Below are positions 8,511 through 18,763 of a stretch of DNA of 64,000 nt, piece after piece. The translations under genes were made by a program, and so were the position numbers. The notes below the pieces were generated by a model. The model saw only the letters and a list, made by a program, of their open reading frames with translations. It was not told the origin of the DNA and ran no database searches. This DNA is from an uncultured Pelagibacteraceae bacterium (GTDB lineage: Bacteria; Pseudomonadota; Alphaproteobacteria; Pelagibacterales; Pelagibacteraceae). The stretch spans positions 22,163 to 86,162 of the forward strand of contig CACBWM010000004.1 in the NCBI GenBank assembly GCA_902542975.1, read 5' to 3'. How positions within the stretch are numbered: the stretch's first letter is position 1; the number at the start of each line of letters is the position of its first letter.

Positions 8511-9522
8511 TTTTTATTTAACAAAATTAAAGGATCCTAAAGTTAAAAAATTATATAAATTATTTTCAAACAATCTTACTTCTTTGGATGTTGCAAAAAA
8601 AAAGGTAATGGTTGGAGTATCGGGCGGTGCTGATAGCTTATCTATTTTATTTTTTTCTCAATGCTATGCGATGAAACATAAGGTAAAATTGCATCCAGTA
8701 ATAATTGATCACAATTTAAGAAAAGAATCATCTATTGAAGCGAAAAATTTAAAGTTTAAACTTAAAAAAAATTTCAGCATTAATTGCAAAATTCTAAAAA
8801 AAAAAAATAATAAGATTAATAGAAATATACAATCTTCCGCAAGAGACCTAAGATATGATTTGTTTTATAAAGAATGTATCAAGCATAATATTAAATTTCT
8901 ATTACTAGGCCATCACAAAAATGATTTGATAGAAAATTTTTTTATAAGATTGCTTAGAGGGTCTGGTTTAAAAGGACTTGTTTCTTTTGACAAAAATTTA
9001 AGTGATTATAATGATATAAAGATCATCAGGCCATTTTTGTCTACTCCAAAAAAAGAACTAATTAATATTAATAAAAAAACATTTGGTTTTTTTATAAATG
9101 ATCCTTCAAATAATAATGATAAATTTTTAAGGAGCAGAATTAGAAAACTTTTAAGAAGTTTAGACAAAGAAGGTTTAAATTTTGATAAATTTTATTTAAC
9201 TTTAAAAAATTTATCAAAAAGCAACCAAGTTATTGAATTTTTTGTTCAGAAAAATGTTGTTGAAAACTCAAAATATTTTCAAAAAGATAAAAAAGTTATT
9301 ATAAACCAATCTTTTTTTAAAAATCCAGACGAAATTATTTTAAGAAGTTTTATGCAAGTAATTCAACATATCAGTAAGAAAAAAAACTATCCACGAGGCA
9401 AAAAAGTATTAGGCCTTTTAGATTCTATAAAGTTTTCAAACAAAAACGTAAAATTAACACTTTCTGGATGTATTATTGAAAAAATTCGAGATTCAGTGAT
9501 TATTTACCCAGAAAATAGATAA
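8470..9522 (+). CDS. tilS: tRNA(Ile)-lysidine synthase TilS
   Basis: The ATP-pyrophosphatase motif VSGGADSLS appears about 52 residues after the chosen start, followed by IIDHNLR and LGHHKNDLIENFFIRL. TilS modifies C34 of tRNA-Ile(CAU) to lysidine so that it reads AUA. The open frame runs back to an ATG at 8437 deep inside cpoB. I chose ATG 8470 (MKRKSLSATKK), which still overlaps cpoB by 41 bp; neither has a Shine-Dalgarno, and the true start could be later still. The C-terminal half is diverged and Lys-rich, as usual for this family in AT-rich genomes. ftsH follows after 65 bp. Confidence 0.9.
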   Translation: MKRKSLSATKKTPNFYLTKLKDPKVKKLYKLFSNNLTSLDVAKKKVMVGVSGGADSLSILFFSQCYAMKHKVKLHPVIIDHNLRKESSIEAKNLKFKLKKNFSINCKILKKKNNKINRNIQSSARDLRYDLFYKECIKHNIKFLLLGHHKNDLIENFFIRLLRGSGLKGLVSFDKNLSDYNDIKIIRPFLSTPKKELININKKTFGFFINDPSNNNDKFLRSRIRKLLRSLDKEGLNFDKFYLTLKNLSKSNQVIEFFVQKNVVENSKYFQKDKKVIINQSFFKNPDEIILRSFMQVIQHISKKKNYPRGKKVLGLLDSIKFSNKNVKLTLSGCIIEKIRDSVIIYPENR

Positions 9523-9587
9523 TTTTTTTTGATAAATGATCAAAATGACACTTGTTAATTTACTAATAATTCTTAATTTAATGCTTT

Positions 9588-11480
9588 ATGAATTTTAAAA
9601 ACTTAGCTATGTGGGGAATAATCGTTATTTTGACGATAGGGTTATATAATATGTTTAAAAACCCTCAGGGGTCTATTTCCCAAAAAAATAAAATTATTTT
9701 CTCAGAATTCTTAAGTGAAGTAGACAATGGAAGAGTGGTAAAAGTTGAAATACAAGGAAAAAATATTAAAGGTGTATTATCAAATGGAAATCAATTTACT
9801 ACCTTTGCACCTGAAGACCCGAACTTAATTCAGAAGCTAAGTGACAAAGGTGTTAGTATTTCTGCCAGTCCATTAGAGGAAAAAATGCCTTCACTTTTAG
9901 GAATACTTCTCTCATGGTTCCCAATGCTTTTATTAATCGCCGTTTGGATTTTCTTTATGAGACAAATGCAAGGTGGAAAAGGTGGTGCAATGGGATTTGG
10001 AAGATCGAAAGCAAAAATGATGAATGAGGTAAAAGGTAAGGTTACTTTTAACGATGTTGCTGGTGTCGAGGAGGCTAAAGAAGAAGTAGAGGAAGTTGTG
10101 GAATTTCTAAAAGATCCTAGGAAGTTCAGTAGATTAGGTGGAAAAATTCCAAGAGGCTGTCTTTTAGTTGGTCCTCCTGGAACTGGTAAAACATTATTAG
10201 CTAGAGCAATTGCTGGAGAAGCTGGTGTTCCTTTTTTTACGATTTCTGGATCAGATTTTGTTGAAATGTTTGTTGGTGTTGGAGCTTCAAGAGTACGAGA
10301 TATGTTTGAACAGGGAAAAAAACATTCTCCTTGTATAATATTTATTGATGAAATAGACGCAGTTGGAAGAAGCAGAGGAGCAGGACTTGGTGGTGGGAAT
10401 GATGAAAGAGAGCAAACACTTAATCAGTTACTAGTTGAGATGGATGGTTTTGATACTAATGAGGGTGTCATTATTATTGCTGCAACTAATAGACCAGATG
10501 TATTAGACCCAGCTCTTTTAAGACCGGGGAGATTTGACAGACAAGTTGTTGTTTCAAATCCAGATTTAATTGGAAGAGAAAAAATTTTAAAAGTACATGC
10601 AAAGAAAATATCTATGGCACCCGATGTAAACTTGAGAACAGTTGCTAGAGGTACACCCGGATTTTCTGGTGCAGATTTAGCGAACCTTGTTAACGAAGCT
10701 GCATTGTTAGCCGCAAGAAAAAATAAAAGGATTGTGACTTATCAAGAATTTGAAGAAGCAAAAGATAAAGTGATGATGGGGTCCGAAAGAAGATCGATGG
10801 TAATGTCTGAAGAGGAGAAAAAATTAACAGCTTACCATGAAGCAGGTCATGCTATAGTAACCATAAATGAAAAAGCTGCTTATCCTATACACAAAGCAAC
10901 GATTATACCGAGAGGGAGAGCTTTAGGGATGGTAATGCAACTACCAGAGAGAGATGAGGTTTCACAAACAAGAGAACAACTACATGCACAAATGGCAATA
11001 GCCATGGGAGGCAGAGTTGCAGAGGAATTAATTTTTGGAGACGATAAAGTAACTACAGGTGCTTCAAGTGATATCGAACAAGCAACAAAAAGAGCAAGAG
11101 CAATGGTTATGAGAGCTGGATTAAGTAAAGAAATGGGTCCAGTAGCATATGGTGAAAATGAGGAAGAAGTATTTTTGGGTAGATCCGTTGCTAGACAGCA
11201 AAATATGTCTGAAGAGACTGCAAGAAAAGTTGATAGTGAAATTAGAAAATTTGTTGATATGGGTTATGAAAGAGCAAGAAAAGTATTAACTGATAAAATC
11301 GATGACTTACATAAATTAGCAAAAGCTTTATTAACTTATGAAACTTTGACCGGAGCAGAAATAGAAGATTTGATAAATAAGAACATATATCCAAAAAATA
11401 AAGAAGATCTTAAAGTTGAAGATGACGACCAAAGCTCAGCACTTGGTTCAATGGGCTTAAAACCAAAGATAGTGCACTAA
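9588..11480 (+). CDS. ftsH: ATP-dependent zinc metalloprotease FtsH
   Basis: The 630-residue protein has two membrane helices (about residues 5-24 and 102-124) around a small periplasmic domain, then the AAA module with Walker A GPPGTGKT (195-202), Walker B IIFIDEID (250-257) and the second region of homology ([19 protein letters not shown]). The M41 zinc site HEAGH is at 417-421. FtsH degrades unassembled membrane proteins and short-lived cytoplasmic proteins such as RpoH. HflK and HflC, its modulators, and RpoH, a known substrate in E. coli, are all encoded in this window. Confidence 0.98.
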   Translation: MNFKNLAMWGIIVILTIGLYNMFKNPQGSISQKNKIIFSEFLSEVDNGRVVKVEIQGKNIKGVLSNGNQFTTFAPEDPNLIQKLSDKGVSISASPLEEKMPSLLGILLSWFPMLLLIAVWIFFMRQMQGGKGGAMGFGRSKAKMMNEVKGKVTFNDVAGVEEAKEEVEEVVEFLKDPRKFSRLGGKIPRGCLLVGPPGTGKTLLARAIAGEAGVPFFTISGSDFVEMFVGVGASRVRDMFEQGKKHSPCIIFIDEIDAVGRSRGAGLGGGNDEREQTLNQLLVEMDGFDTNEGVIIIAATNRPDVLDPALLRPGRFDRQVVVSNPDLIGREKILKVHAKKISMAPDVNLRTVARGTPGFSGADLANLVNEAALLAARKNKRIVTYQEFEEAKDKVMMGSERRSMVMSEEEKKLTAYHEAGHAIVTINEKAAYPIHKATIIPRGRALGMVMQLPERDEVSQTREQLHAQMAIAMGGRVAEELIFGDDKVTTGASSDIEQATKRARAMVMRAGLSKEMGPVAYGENEEEVFLGRSVARQQNMSEETARKVDSEIRKFVDMGYERARKVLTDKIDDLHKLAKALLTYETLTGAEIEDLINKNIYPKNKEDLKVEDDDQSSALGSMGLKPKIVH

Positions 11481-11486
11481 GCACTA

Positions 11487-12536
11487 ATGAATAAATATTA
11501 CACAAGAGCGTGTAATTTTTATTTTGGATCAGTATCAAAAAAAAACATTAAAAAAAATAAATCAATTCCTCTTCACGGAAATACTAAAATATCATTTGAT
11601 AAAATAGAAATCATAGAAAGAAAAAAAAACAGAATCATCAGTATCAAAGATATTAGTAAACTTTCATCTAAAATAAAAAAAAAAGTCAACAGCGATTTAA
11701 AAAATATAAAAAAAAAGAAAATTTTTAAACAAATAAGTTTATCTGATATCCCAATTTTGATGGGCATAGTTAATTTAACTCCAGATAGTTTTTCAGATGG
11801 TGGCAAATATAATAAAAAAAATTTAGCGTTAAAACATGTGAATAACTTGTTATCAAATGGTGCAAAGATAATAGACGTCGGTGGAGAGTCTACAAGACCA
11901 GGTGCAAAAGATATTAATTCTAGAAAAGAATGGGATAGAATAAGATTTATTCTTAAAATTTTAAAAAATAAAAAAAGTTTTGTTTCATTAGATACTAGAA
12001 AAAGTTTTGTGATGAAGAATGCCTCCAAAATAAAGGTAGATCTTATCAATGATGTATCTGGACTAAGTTATGATCCTGAGACTATAAATTATTTAAAAAA
12101 AACAAAAAAACCTTTTGTCATTCATCATATGAAAGGAACACCAAAGAACATGCAATTAAATCCAACATATAATAATGTACTGCTTGATATTTATGATTTC
12201 TTTGAAAATAAATTAAAATACTTAAGAAACGAAGGTATTAAGCACAATAATATTATATTAGATCCAGGTATCGGGTTTGGAAAAAATTTGAAACATAATA
12301 TTACTCTTTTAAAGAATATTTCCATTTTTCATTCATTAGGCCTTCCTGTAATGTTAGGCTTGTCTAGAAAAAGATTTATTAAGGACATTTCAAGAGAAAA
12401 TGATACTAGAGAAAGGATTGGCGGAACTGTATCTTCATGCATTCAGGCATATCTTCAAGGAGTCCAAATTCTAAGAGTTCATGATATTAAAGAAATTAAT
12501 CAAGCATTTAAAGTGTTTAAAGAATTACAAAATTAA
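11487..12536 (+). CDS. folP: Dihydropteroate synthase with N-terminal extension
   Basis: The catalytic part starts near residue 90 with MGIVNLTPDSFSDGGKY, then VGGESTRPGA, IHHMKGTP and ILDPGIGFGK, all classic DHPS signatures. The enzyme joins p-aminobenzoate to the pterin diphosphate in folate synthesis. The first ~88 residues are a Lys-rich extension not found in E. coli FolP; similar extensions occur in other alphaproteobacterial homologues, with no known job. It lies 6 bp after ftsH and 2 bp before glmM, the familiar ftsH-folP-glmM order. Confidence 0.95.
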   Translation: MNKYYTRACNFYFGSVSKKNIKKNKSIPLHGNTKISFDKIEIIERKKNRIISIKDISKLSSKIKKKVNSDLKNIKKKKIFKQISLSDIPILMGIVNLTPDSFSDGGKYNKKNLALKHVNNLLSNGAKIIDVGGESTRPGAKDINSRKEWDRIRFILKILKNKKSFVSLDTRKSFVMKNASKIKVDLINDVSGLSYDPETINYLKKTKKPFVIHHMKGTPKNMQLNPTYNNVLLDIYDFFENKLKYLRNEGIKHNNIILDPGIGFGKNLKHNITLLKNISIFHSLGLPVMLGLSRKRFIKDISRENDTRERIGGTVSSCIQAYLQGVQILRVHDIKEINQAFKVFKELQN

Positions 12537-12538
12537 AA

Positions 12539-13870
12539 ATGATTAAAAAATATTTTGGAACAGATGGAATTAGAGGAAAAGTTAATGGATCTAAAATAAA
12601 TGGAGAAATGTTTTTCAAATTTGGCTTAGCAGCTGGAACATACTTTAAAAATTTAAAAAAGAGTAAACAAACAGCGATTATTGCAAAAGACACTAGATTA
12701 TCAGGATATACACTTGAACCAGCTTTAGTGTCTGGATTAGCATCAGCAGGAATGCATATTTATACTTTAGGACCTCTACCGACAAATGGTTTGGCAATGC
12801 TAACAAAAAAAATGAGAGCTAATATGGGAATAATGATTACTGCATCTCATAATCCATATCACGACAATGGGTTGAAGTTATTTGGACCTGACGGTCTTAA
12901 ATTATCTGATATAATTGAGAAGAAAATTGAAAAGCTAATTGACTCAAAAATTACTAAAAATCTATCAAAACCAATAGAATTGGGGAGAGTCAAAAGGTTA
13001 GAAGATGCTAACGATAGTTATATTAAAATATTAAAAAAAAATTTCCCATCCACATTTAGTTTAAAAGGTATCAAAATAGCTTTAGATTGTGCCAACGGAG
13101 CTGGCTACAAAGCTGGTCCAGATTTATTTAAATCATTAGGTGCTAAAGTATATGATTCTGGCACAAATCCTAATGGTTTAAATATAAATCTTAAATCCGG
13201 ATCTACTTATCCAAGCAAAATTTGTCAAATGACAAAAAAAAATAAAGCCCATATAGGTATTTCATTGGATGGAGATGCTGACAGAATAATTGTCTGTGAT
13301 GAAAAAGGTAAAATTATTGATGGAGATAAAATTCTTGCAATGTTAGGCGAGAGATGGAAAAGAAAAAATATTTTAAAAGGAGGCGTTATAGGTACATTGA
13401 TGTCAAATTATGGCTTAGAAAATTTTTTTAAAAATAAAGGAATTAAATTTTTAAGATCAGATGTGGGAGATAGATATGTAAAAGAAAAAATGAAAAAAAA
13501 TAAATTTAATTTAGGGGGGGAACAATCTGGTCATATAATTCTTGGAAAGTTTGCCACTACAGGAGATGGATTATTGGTTGCACTAGAAATCCTTTTCTCA
13601 TTAAGAAAAAAAAGGAAAGCAAGTGAACTTTTTAACAAATTTAAACCAACTCCTCAAATATTAGAGAATGTTGAAGTTAAAGATAAATCAATTATTAATA
13701 CTCCAAAATGCAAAAAAGCAATTAGGGAAGCAAATAAAATAATAAAAAATAGAGGTAGAATTTTAGTTAGAAAATCTGGTACTGAGTCAAAAATAAGAAT
13801 TATGAGCGAGTCAGAGGATTCAAGTTTAAATAAATTGTGTGTTAATATAATTAAAAAATCTATTCAGTAA
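12539..13870 (+). CDS. glmM: Phosphoglucosamine mutase GlmM
   Basis: The 443-residue enzyme has the phosphoserine loop TASHNPYHDNG near residue 101, the metal loop SLDGDADR near residue 242, the sugar-binding GGEQSGH near residue 327 and the phosphate-binding RKSGTESKIR near the C-terminus. It converts glucosamine-6-P to glucosamine-1-P for UDP-GlcNAc, feeding peptidoglycan and lipid A. It is packed 2 bp after folP and 1 bp before thiD. Confidence 0.97.
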   Translation: MIKKYFGTDGIRGKVNGSKINGEMFFKFGLAAGTYFKNLKKSKQTAIIAKDTRLSGYTLEPALVSGLASAGMHIYTLGPLPTNGLAMLTKKMRANMGIMITASHNPYHDNGLKLFGPDGLKLSDIIEKKIEKLIDSKITKNLSKPIELGRVKRLEDANDSYIKILKKNFPSTFSLKGIKIALDCANGAGYKAGPDLFKSLGAKVYDSGTNPNGLNINLKSGSTYPSKICQMTKKNKAHIGISLDGDADRIIVCDEKGKIIDGDKILAMLGERWKRKNILKGGVIGTLMSNYGLENFFKNKGIKFLRSDVGDRYVKEKMKKNKFNLGGEQSGHIILGKFATTGDGLLVALEILFSLRKKRKASELFNKFKPTPQILENVEVKDKSIINTPKCKKAIREANKIIKNRGRILVRKSGTESKIRIMSESEDSSLNKLCVNIIKKSIQ

Positions 13871-13871
13871 A

Positions 13872-14684
13872 TTGAAAATTAAATCTAAAATATTAATTAT
13901 TGCAGGATCAGACTCCTCTGGAGGAGCAGGCATTCAAGCAGATATTAAATCAGTTACTTCTCTTGGTTCTTTCGCTATGACAGCAATTACTGCAGTTACT
14001 GCTCAGAATACTACGGGTGTTAAGTCTATAATACCAATGCCTATTAAGGAAATTAATAATCAAATAGAATTTACGTCAAAAGACATTAAACCAGATTCAG
14101 TAAAAATAGGAATGCTGCATTCTACTGAAGTTATAAACTCAGTTTTAAAATCAATAAAAAAATCAAACTTAAAAAAAATAATATTAGATCCCGTTATGGT
14201 AGCCAAAGGTGGAACCAAGCTTATTGACAATAAAGCCATTTTAGTTTTGAAAAAAAAACTAATGAAAAAAGTTGATTTAATAACACCAAATATTCCTGAA
14301 GCAGAGATACTAACTAAAATTAAAATTAATTCTATGCTGGATATGAAAAATGCTGCTAAAATATTATTAGATTTAGGTGCAAAGAATGTTTTAATTAAAG
14401 GTGGTCATTTAAGTTCTAAAACCATGAAAGATATTTTCGTTAATAAAAAAGAAACTACAATATTTACAAATAAAAAAATTAAAACAAAAAATACTCACGG
14501 AACTGGATGTACATTATCTAGCGCAATTGCAACATATTATGGATGTGGAAAAACTCTAAAGAAATCTTGTGAGTTAGGTATTAGATATGTAAACAATGCC
14601 ATTAAGACAAGGCCAAACTTTGGAAAAGGAAATGGACCAATAAACCATTTAAATAGTTTTATAATAGAAAAGAAATTTAGATGA
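13872..14684 (+). CDS. thiD: Hydroxymethylpyrimidine / HMP-phosphate kinase ThiD
   Basis: The 270-residue ribokinase-fold protein has [18 protein letters not shown] at the N-terminus, DPVMVAKGG mid-protein and the anion-hole [13 protein letters not shown] near residue 212. It phosphorylates HMP twice for thiamine synthesis. The start is TTG, one base after the glmM stop. No other thiamine gene is nearby; SAR11 strains are known to lack ThiC and to depend on external HMP, and a stand-alone ThiD fits that salvage scheme. Its stop overlaps the purA start by 4 bp. Confidence 0.93.
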   Translation: MKIKSKILIIAGSDSSGGAGIQADIKSVTSLGSFAMTAITAVTAQNTTGVKSIIPMPIKEINNQIEFTSKDIKPDSVKIGMLHSTEVINSVLKSIKKSNLKKIILDPVMVAKGGTKLIDNKAILVLKKKLMKKVDLITPNIPEAEILTKIKINSMLDMKNAAKILLDLGAKNVLIKGGHLSSKTMKDIFVNKKETTIFTNKKIKTKNTHGTGCTLSSAIATYYGCGKTLKKSCELGIRYVNNAIKTRPNFGKGNGPINHLNSFIIEKKFR

Positions 14685-15970
14685 ATAATGTAGTCGTTGT
14701 TGGATCGCAGTGGGGAGATGAAGGAAAAGGGAAAATAGTTGATTGGTTATCTAGTGAAGCAGACGTTGTCGTAAGATTTCAAGGAGGACATAATGCTGGT
14801 CACACCCTGGTAATAGATGGTGTTACTTATAAATTAAGATTATTACCTTCAGGAATTGTAAGAAAAAATAAAATTTCTATTATAGGAAATGGAGTTGTAG
14901 TAGATCCATGGGCACTTCTGGATGAAATCGAGGAAGCGAAATCTAAAGGTGTAGAAATCAATGAAAATAATCTAATTTTATCTGAGGCTGCCACATTAAT
15001 TTTACCATTTCATAGAGAAATGGATGAAATAAGAGAAGACTCTGCAGGTAAATCGAAAATTGGAACTACTAGAAGAGGTATTGGTCCAGCATATGAAGAT
15101 AAAGTAGGGAGAAGATCTATAAGAGTAATGGATCTAGCATCAAAACAAAATCTTGAAAATCGATTATCATTAGTACTTGAACACCATAACGCCATCCGAA
15201 AAGGATTGGGAAAGCCAATATATGAAAAAGATAAACTAATTGAAGAATTATTAAAAATAGCCCCAAATATTTTAAAATATTCCGCACCTGTCTGGAGAAA
15301 GATAGATCAATTTAAATCAGATTCTAAAAAAATATTATTTGAGGGAGCTCAAGGAATATTACTTGATGTCGATCACGGAACTTATCCATATGTAACTTCA
15401 TCCAACACAGTTGCAGCTTCAGCAGCAACAGGATCAGGATGTGGTCCAAACTCAATAAACTATGTATTAGGAATTACAAAGGCATATACTACAAGGGTAG
15501 GTGAAGGACCTTTTCCTACAGAATTAACAGATGATATTGGTAATCATTTAGGTGAAAAGGGACATGAATTTGGAACTGTCACCAGCAGAAAAAGAAGATG
15601 TGGATGGTTTGATGGAGTTTTAGTACGACAAACTATAAAAATTTCAGGCATTGATGGAATAGCATTAACTAAATTAGATGTATTAGATGAACTTGATGAA
15701 ATAAATCTTTGTGTGGCTTATAAGCTAAATAATAAAGAAATAGATTATTTTCCTGCAGCTGTACAAGATCAATTAAATGTCAAACCAGTTTATAAAACAT
15801 TCAAAGGTTGGAAATGTAAAACTCAAGGAATAAAAAAATTGGAAGATTTACCTAATAACGCAAAGATTTATGTAAAAGCTATTGAAGAGTTCATTGAGAC
15901 AAAAATATCAAGTATTTCAACAAGTCCAGAGAGGGAAGATACTATTCTTTTAATAGATCCTTTTAATTAA
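14681..15970 (+). CDS. purA: Adenylosuccinate synthetase
   Basis: The 429-residue protein begins with the GTP-binding signature [19 protein letters not shown] and has the IMP-binding [10 protein letters not shown] and [16 protein letters not shown] segments, then RTEL-type loop EGPFPTEL and [14 protein letters not shown]. It catalyses the GTP-dependent step from IMP and aspartate to adenylosuccinate. Full length, in a 4-bp overlap with thiD. It ends the co-directional run that began at tolQ; 48 bp later an autotransporter gene starts. Confidence 0.98.
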   Translation: MNNVVVVGSQWGDEGKGKIVDWLSSEADVVVRFQGGHNAGHTLVIDGVTYKLRLLPSGIVRKNKISIIGNGVVVDPWALLDEIEEAKSKGVEINENNLILSEAATLILPFHREMDEIREDSAGKSKIGTTRRGIGPAYEDKVGRRSIRVMDLASKQNLENRLSLVLEHHNAIRKGLGKPIYEKDKLIEELLKIAPNILKYSAPVWRKIDQFKSDSKKILFEGAQGILLDVDHGTYPYVTSSNTVAASAATGSGCGPNSINYVLGITKAYTTRVGEGPFPTELTDDIGNHLGEKGHEFGTVTSRKRRCGWFDGVLVRQTIKISGIDGIALTKLDVLDELDEINLCVAYKLNNKEIDYFPAAVQDQLNVKPVYKTFKGWKCKTQGIKKLEDLPNNAKIYVKAIEEFIETKISSISTSPEREDTILLIDPFN

Positions 15971-16018
15971 TATTAGAATTAATTTAATTAACTATAAAAT
16001 TCATCGTATATTAGTAAT

Positions 16019-17824
16019 ATGATCAATAAATATATTCACATATTTATTATTTTTTTTGTTATTTTAATCAATCCTAAGCATGTATTCGCTGTTGATTTAT
16101 CATCAACTACCCCTGCAGATAATGCAACACAGATTGCAGTGAATACCGGAATAGAATTCGTGTGGCTAGCATCAGGGTCTGTATCAGCAAATAACGGAAA
16201 TGTAATTTTAAAAAAAAAATCAGATGACAGTACTGTTGAAACTTTTTCAACTAATGGAATGTTTTTAGCTATGAGTTTGTCTGCTCCAGCAACAGTTACA
16301 GCTACATTTTCTTTATCATCAAATTTAGATGAGGATACTGAATATTATATCCTAGTAGATAGTTCAGCATTTAATAATTTTGATGGTATTTCAAGTAAAA
16401 CAGAATTAAATTTTAAAACAGTAGATAATAATAATCCTAATTTAACATCTACCTCGCCATCTGATGATGCATCTAATGTTAGTGTATCATCAAATATAGT
16501 TCTTACATTTAATGAAGGTGTAGATGCCGAAAGTGGAAATATTGATATAATAAATACATCAACAGGCGAAGCGATAGAGATTGATGTAACAGGATCTTTA
16601 TTATCTGGAAGTGGAACAACTGAAATTACTATTAATCCATCATCTGACTTAGAAAATGACACATCCTATCACGTAAAAATAGACGCAACAGCATTTGATG
16701 ATGCAGTTGGAAACTCTTACGCTGGTATTTCAAACACAACAACTTTAAATTTTACTACTGCAAAAGGACAAATTTTTAACGATACTGTAAAAACTTTAGT
16801 AAAAAATCAAACAACAGCTTCAATTCAATCAATGACACAGTCATTAAATAGAGTAAATAGCCGCTTAAATTTTATAAGACCAATTCAAAATAGCAACACT
16901 TCAAAAAATAAAATAGCATTAAATTTTAACGACCCCTATGCAAACAAATTAGTTGATGCTTTAACCGCCAACTTAATAAAATACGAAAAAAAACAGAGAA
17001 AATTTGCTTTTTGGAGTGAAGGCAATCTTTCTTTTGGTAGAATAAACAATAAAGGTAAAGACTTAGGTCAAGATCTTAGCGCCAAAGGTTTTACAGCAGG
17101 ATTTGATAAAAAAATTACAGATCTAAAAACTATAGGTTTAGCATTAAATCAATCTGAGCAAGAAACTCAAATTGGAAGTAATGATGCACATATGGATGCA
17201 ACAGCAAAATCTTTATTAATCTATGGAAGCAACCAATTTTTTGAAAATCGATATTTCGAAGCTGCCATTGGATTTGGAGAAACAGAAATCGATATCAATA
17301 GAAAAGTATCTGGAGGAAATAATAAAGGCCTCAGAGATGGAAAACAATTATTTGGAAGCTTCACTTACTTGTACGAACCATTAGAACAAAAAGAAAGTAA
17401 AAACTTAAATTACTATTCTAGAATAGATTTGGGTTATACGATATTAGATCATTACATTGAAAGTGGTGATGGTGATTCAATTAATTACAATGATCAATAT
17501 ATAAAAAGTTCGTCATTATCTTTAGGATTTAATTATTCAAATATATTAGAGATAGATCAAGGATTTATTACACCTTTAATACAGTTTGAAATTGGTAAAA
17601 ATAAAACAATAAATTCACTATCAGAAGCTTATTATGTAAATGATTCTTCAACTATTTATGCTAATGCAATATCTGATCAAAATACATCACATGCAAAGCT
17701 AACCCTTGGAATAGGGGCTACGTTGGAAGATGGTTTAAATTTAAGTTTCATGATCGATCATTATAGAAATGATAACGAGGCGTTTAATACCAGTTTAACT
17801 GCAAATATTAGAAAAGAATTTTAA
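16019..17824 (+). CDS. Autotransporter with two Ig-like (Big_5-type) passenger domains
   Basis: The 601-residue product has a signal peptide (residues 1-24, ending HVFA). Two related Ig-like domains follow: one opening STTPADNATQIAVNTGIEF (about 28-130) and one opening TSTSPSDDASNVSVSSNIVL (about 143-248), each ending in an NFK/T strand. They resemble the Big_5/SbsA Ig-like fold. From about residue 325 the sequence is a beta-barrel of autotransporter type (FAFWSEGNLSFG through to the terminal TANIRKEF, ending in Phe as outer-membrane barrels do). The passenger probably acts on the cell surface; binding partner unknown. No protease motif is visible. Confidence 0.82.
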   Translation: MINKYIHIFIIFFVILINPKHVFAVDLSSTTPADNATQIAVNTGIEFVWLASGSVSANNGNVILKKKSDDSTVETFSTNGMFLAMSLSAPATVTATFSLSSNLDEDTEYYILVDSSAFNNFDGISSKTELNFKTVDNNNPNLTSTSPSDDASNVSVSSNIVLTFNEGVDAESGNIDIINTSTGEAIEIDVTGSLLSGSGTTEITINPSSDLENDTSYHVKIDATAFDDAVGNSYAGISNTTTLNFTTAKGQIFNDTVKTLVKNQTTASIQSMTQSLNRVNSRLNFIRPIQNSNTSKNKIALNFNDPYANKLVDALTANLIKYEKKQRKFAFWSEGNLSFGRINNKGKDLGQDLSAKGFTAGFDKKITDLKTIGLALNQSEQETQIGSNDAHMDATAKSLLIYGSNQFFENRYFEAAIGFGETEIDINRKVSGGNNKGLRDGKQLFGSFTYLYEPLEQKESKNLNYYSRIDLGYTILDHYIESGDGDSINYNDQYIKSSSLSLGFNYSNILEIDQGFITPLIQFEIGKNKTINSLSEAYYVNDSSTIYANAISDQNTSHAKLTLGIGATLEDGLNLSFMIDHYRNDNEAFNTSLTANIRKEF

Positions 17825-17829
17825 CAAGC

Positions 17830-18720
17830 TTAATTAGCTGGTAATAGATTTTTTGATTTAGCTGAGTTCAGCATATGTTTTTGAAGTTTTTCAAATGCTT
17901 TATTTTCAATTTGTCTTATTCTTTCTCTGCTTATTTTGAATTTCTTACTTAAGTCCTCTAAAGTTATAGGAACATCTGTCAATCTTCTAGAGTAAAGAAT
18001 TTCTTTTTCTCTTTCATTTAAAATTTTAATAGAATCCTGAAGAAGATCTTTTCGTTGTTCCATTTCTTCATTTTGTGCAAATTTAAGTTCTTGATCCATA
18101 TCATTATCCACAACCCAATCTTGCCACTCATCACCATCTTCTCCAATTGGCGCATTTAATGACTGCTCTTTACCTGATAGCCTTCTATTCATAGATACTA
18201 CCTCTTGTTCACTAACATCTAATCTGTTTGCAATATCTTTTACGTGTTCATCGCGTAAGTCACCCTCTGTTCTAGGTGCAATCTGATTTTTTAACTTCTT
18301 CAAGTTGAAAAAAAGCTTTTTCTGAGCTGTTGTAGTTCCAATTTTTACTAAGCTCCATGATCTTAGAATATATTCTTGAATAGAAGCTTTAATCCACCAC
18401 ATTGCATAAGTTGCAAGTCTAAAACCTTTTTCTGGTTCAAATTTTTTAACAGCTTGCATCAAACCTACGTTACCTTCTGAAATCATTTCATTAAGAGGCA
18501 AACCATAGCCTTTGTAACCCATTGCTATTTTAGCAACTAGTCTTAAATGACTTGTTACTAGTTTTTCAGCTGATTTAACATTTCCTGTCGTTTGCCAGTT
18601 TTTAGCAAGCATGTATTCTTCCTCAGCATCTAGCATAGGAAATTTTTTTATTTGAGCTAGATATGCTGCTAAGCCACCTTCATTTGAAAGTGTAGGCAAG
18701 TTGTATGTATTATTACTCAT
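17830..18720 (-). CDS. rpoH: Heat-shock sigma factor RpoH (sigma-32)
   Basis: The 296-residue sigma-70 family protein contains region 2 (NVGLMQAVKKFEPEKGFRLA, TYAMWWIKASIQEYIL) and the RpoH box QKKLFFNLKKLK directly after it, which separates RpoH from housekeeping sigma factors. Region 4 ends with the helix-turn-helix KKFKISRERIRQIENKAFEKL. It directs RNA polymerase to heat-shock promoters. It faces the autotransporter gene tail to tail with a 5-bp gap. rluD lies 43 bp upstream on the same strand. Confidence 0.96.
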   Translation of the reverse strand: MSNNTYNLPTLSNEGGLAAYLAQIKKFPMLDAEEEYMLAKNWQTTGNVKSAEKLVTSHLRLVAKIAMGYKGYGLPLNEMISEGNVGLMQAVKKFEPEKGFRLATYAMWWIKASIQEYILRSWSLVKIGTTTAQKKLFFNLKKLKNQIAPRTEGDLRDEHVKDIANRLDVSEQEVVSMNRRLSGKEQSLNAPIGEDGDEWQDWVVDNDMDQELKFAQNEEMEQRKDLLQDSIKILNEREKEILYSRRLTDVPITLEDLSKKFKISRERIRQIENKAFEKLQKHMLNSAKSKNLLPAN

Positions 18721-18763
18721 CGGAAGTATTTATGTAATAGAGAAATTTTTTTTTACAATCGTT

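Noticed and set aside
9523-9587. Heat-shock-type promoter before ftsH
   Set aside because: A CTTG box is present but no convincing CCCAT/CTATAT-like -10 at the right distance; AT-rich sequence gives many weak matches.
11573-12049. 158-residue minus-strand ORF
   Set aside because: It lies wholly antisense to folP, whose catalytic motifs are certain. It is a hydrophobic shadow translation produced by Lys/Asn-rich codons on the other strand.
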